Source: Clostridiales bacterium (lineage in GTDB: Bacteria; Bacillota; Clostridia; Oscillospirales; QAMX01). Taken from it: a DNA stretch of 14,250 nt. Below the pieces are notes generated by a model that saw only the letters and a program-made list of their open reading frames with translations, did not search any database and was not told where the DNA came from. Location: positions 1 to 14,250 of the forward strand of contig JAAZBA010000178.1 in the NCBI GenBank assembly GCA_012514045.1, in the 5' to 3' direction. The position numbers and the translations under genes were made by a program. Below, one piece after another: positions 13,389 to 14,250 of the stretch (its first letter is position 1; every line of letters begins with the position of its first letter).

Positions 13389-13401
13389 AAACATATAAAA
13401 T
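13373..13401 (+). promoter_or_regulatory. Promoter of the pyridoxal/pyridoxamine kinase gene
   Basis: TTGACT (-35, 13373-13378, 5 of 6) and TAAAAT (-10, 13396-13401, 5 of 6) are spaced by 17 bases. An alternative -10, TATAAA (13394-13399), has 15-base spacing. AAAGG (13421-13425) and the ATG at 13438 follow. It overlaps the divergent mtlD upstream region. Confidence 0.65.
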
Positions 13402-13437
13402 AATATAAACTCAGCTATTGAAAGGAAAATGCTTACC

Positions 13438-14250
13438 ATGATCAAAAGAGTTGCCGCCGTTCATGACCTCGCCGGTCTCGGACGCTGCTCACTCACAGCC
13501 ATAATCCCCATTCTGTCCGCAATGGGTGTTCAGTGCTGCCCCGTACCTACAGCTATTCTTTCAACCCAGACGGGAGGATACTCGGACTACAGCTTTTTCG
13601 ACATGACAGAGGAACTAAAGCCCTATATTGAACACTGGAAATCGAGAAACGAGCGCTTCGATTCCATATACACCGGATTTCTCGGCTCGGCGGATCAGAT
13701 TTCCATGGTTAACGACTTTATCCGTGACTTCCGCCATGAGGATTGCATTGTTATGGTGGATCCTGTTCTCGGTGACAACGGAGAAGCATATGCCACCTGC
13801 GACGCTCTTCTTTGCTCTAAGATGTATGAGCTGGCGAAATGCGCGGACATCATCACGCCAAACCTTACGGAAGCCGCTATACTTCTTGGCGAGAGCTATT
13901 CAAACGCTCCCACAGACGAAAAAGGTATAAAGCTCTGGCTAAAAAGGCTTTCAGACTTAGGGCCAAGGCATATTGTTATTACTGGTCTTTCAAAAGGAAA
14001 GGACAAACTCGCGGTAGCAGTCTATGATAAGTCCACAGGAAACGCAGCTCTTCTGTCCGGAAACAAAGTCGGAGGCGATTACCCCGGTACCGGAGACATT
14101 TTTGCAAGCGTGCTGCTGGGAGGGCTTCTTTCGGGAGGCGATCTCTTTAAATGCACGAGACAAGCCATGGATTTTGTCCATGACAGCGTTAAGTACACCT
14201 TCGAGTGCGGCTCTCCCGTACGTGAGGGGCTCCTCTTTGAGCATACCCTC
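13438..14250 (+). CDS. Pyridoxal/pyridoxamine kinase, PdxY/PdxK type (C-terminus cut)
   Basis: ATP-dependent kinase of the vitamin B6 salvage pathway, forming pyridoxal or pyridoxamine 5'-phosphate. The frame is open from the ATG to the window edge (271 residues, no stop), nearly the full 280-290 expected. Family signs in order: VHDLAGLGRCSLTAIIPILSAMG (8-30), PTAILSTQTGGY (37-48), DSIYTGFLGS (75-84), VDPVLGDNGEAY (107-118), ITPNLTEAAILLG (139-151) and GTGDIFASVLLGG (217-229) with catalytic Asp 220. PVLGD and the GTGD loop separate it from generic PfkB sugar kinases. An in-frame ATG at 13429 sits only 3 bases from the AAAGG (13421-13425), so 13438 is preferred. It is divergent from the mtlD-led operon across a 119-base promoter region. 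The B6 link is a family inference; hydroxymethylpyrimidine kinases are the main alternative but usually differ in the opening motif. Confidence 0.9.
   Translation, partial: MIKRVAAVHDLAGLGRCSLTAIIPILSAMGVQCCPVPTAILSTQTGGYSDYSFFDMTEELKPYIEHWKSRNERFDSIYTGFLGSADQISMVNDFIRDFRHEDCIVMVDPVLGDNGEAYATCDALLCSKMYELAKCADIITPNLTEAAILLGESYSNAPTDEKGIKLWLKRLSDLGPRHIVITGLSKGKDKLAVAVYDKSTGNAALLSGNKVGGDYPGTGDIFASVLLGGLLSGGDLFKCTRQAMDFVHDSVKYTFECGSPVREGLLFEHTL

Overview
The window looks like chromosomal DNA of a low-to-medium GC, Gram-positive anaerobe of the Clostridia (Oscillospiraceae/Ruminococcaceae-like). This is inferred from strong AGGAGG-type ribosome binding sites, near-consensus TTGACA/TATAAT promoters, a CUT1 sugar ABC transporter without its own ATPase, a KKEEP-rich lipoprotein linker, and DegV and MetK proteins of Firmicutes style. 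No phage, insertion-sequence, CRISPR, rRNA or tRNA signal was seen, and no gene-free stretch exceeds about 180 bases.

Layout. Positions 2-4075 (+) hold a carbohydrate uptake locus: the end of an AraC-family regulator, a solute-binding lipoprotein split by a -1 frameshift, and two CUT1 permeases, closed by a strong, probably bidirectional terminator. Positions 4122-6158 (-) hold galT followed by a URO-D-superfamily protein. Positions 6329-7204 (+) hold a DegV-family lipid-binding protein with its own promoter. Positions 7326-8489 (+) hold metK behind a 55-base leader that can fold into an H-type pseudoknot trapping its own Shine-Dalgarno sequence. Positions 8666-13318 (-) hold a five-gene cluster, read in transcription order: MtlD-like polyol-phosphate dehydrogenase, jelly-roll protein, PfkB sugar kinase, small lipoprotein, and a short GH29 alpha-L-fucosidase. 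Positions 13438-14250 (+) hold a divergent pyridoxal/pyridoxamine kinase that runs off the end.

How they fit together. The left half imports a sugar or oligosaccharide, probably energised by an ATPase encoded elsewhere, under AraC control. The right-hand cluster looks like cytoplasmic processing: fucose release by a leaderless GH29 enzyme, and phosphorylation and oxidation of a sugar or polyol by the PfkB and MtlD-like pair. GalT feeds galactose into central metabolism. No fucose isomerase, galactokinase, galactose epimerase or PTS gene is present here.

The most interesting signal is the metK leader (7273-7318). Its geometry matches a compact ligand-sensing pseudoknot and its start coincides with the predicted transcription start. 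It is a candidate SAM-responsive translational switch; class membership could not be tested here.
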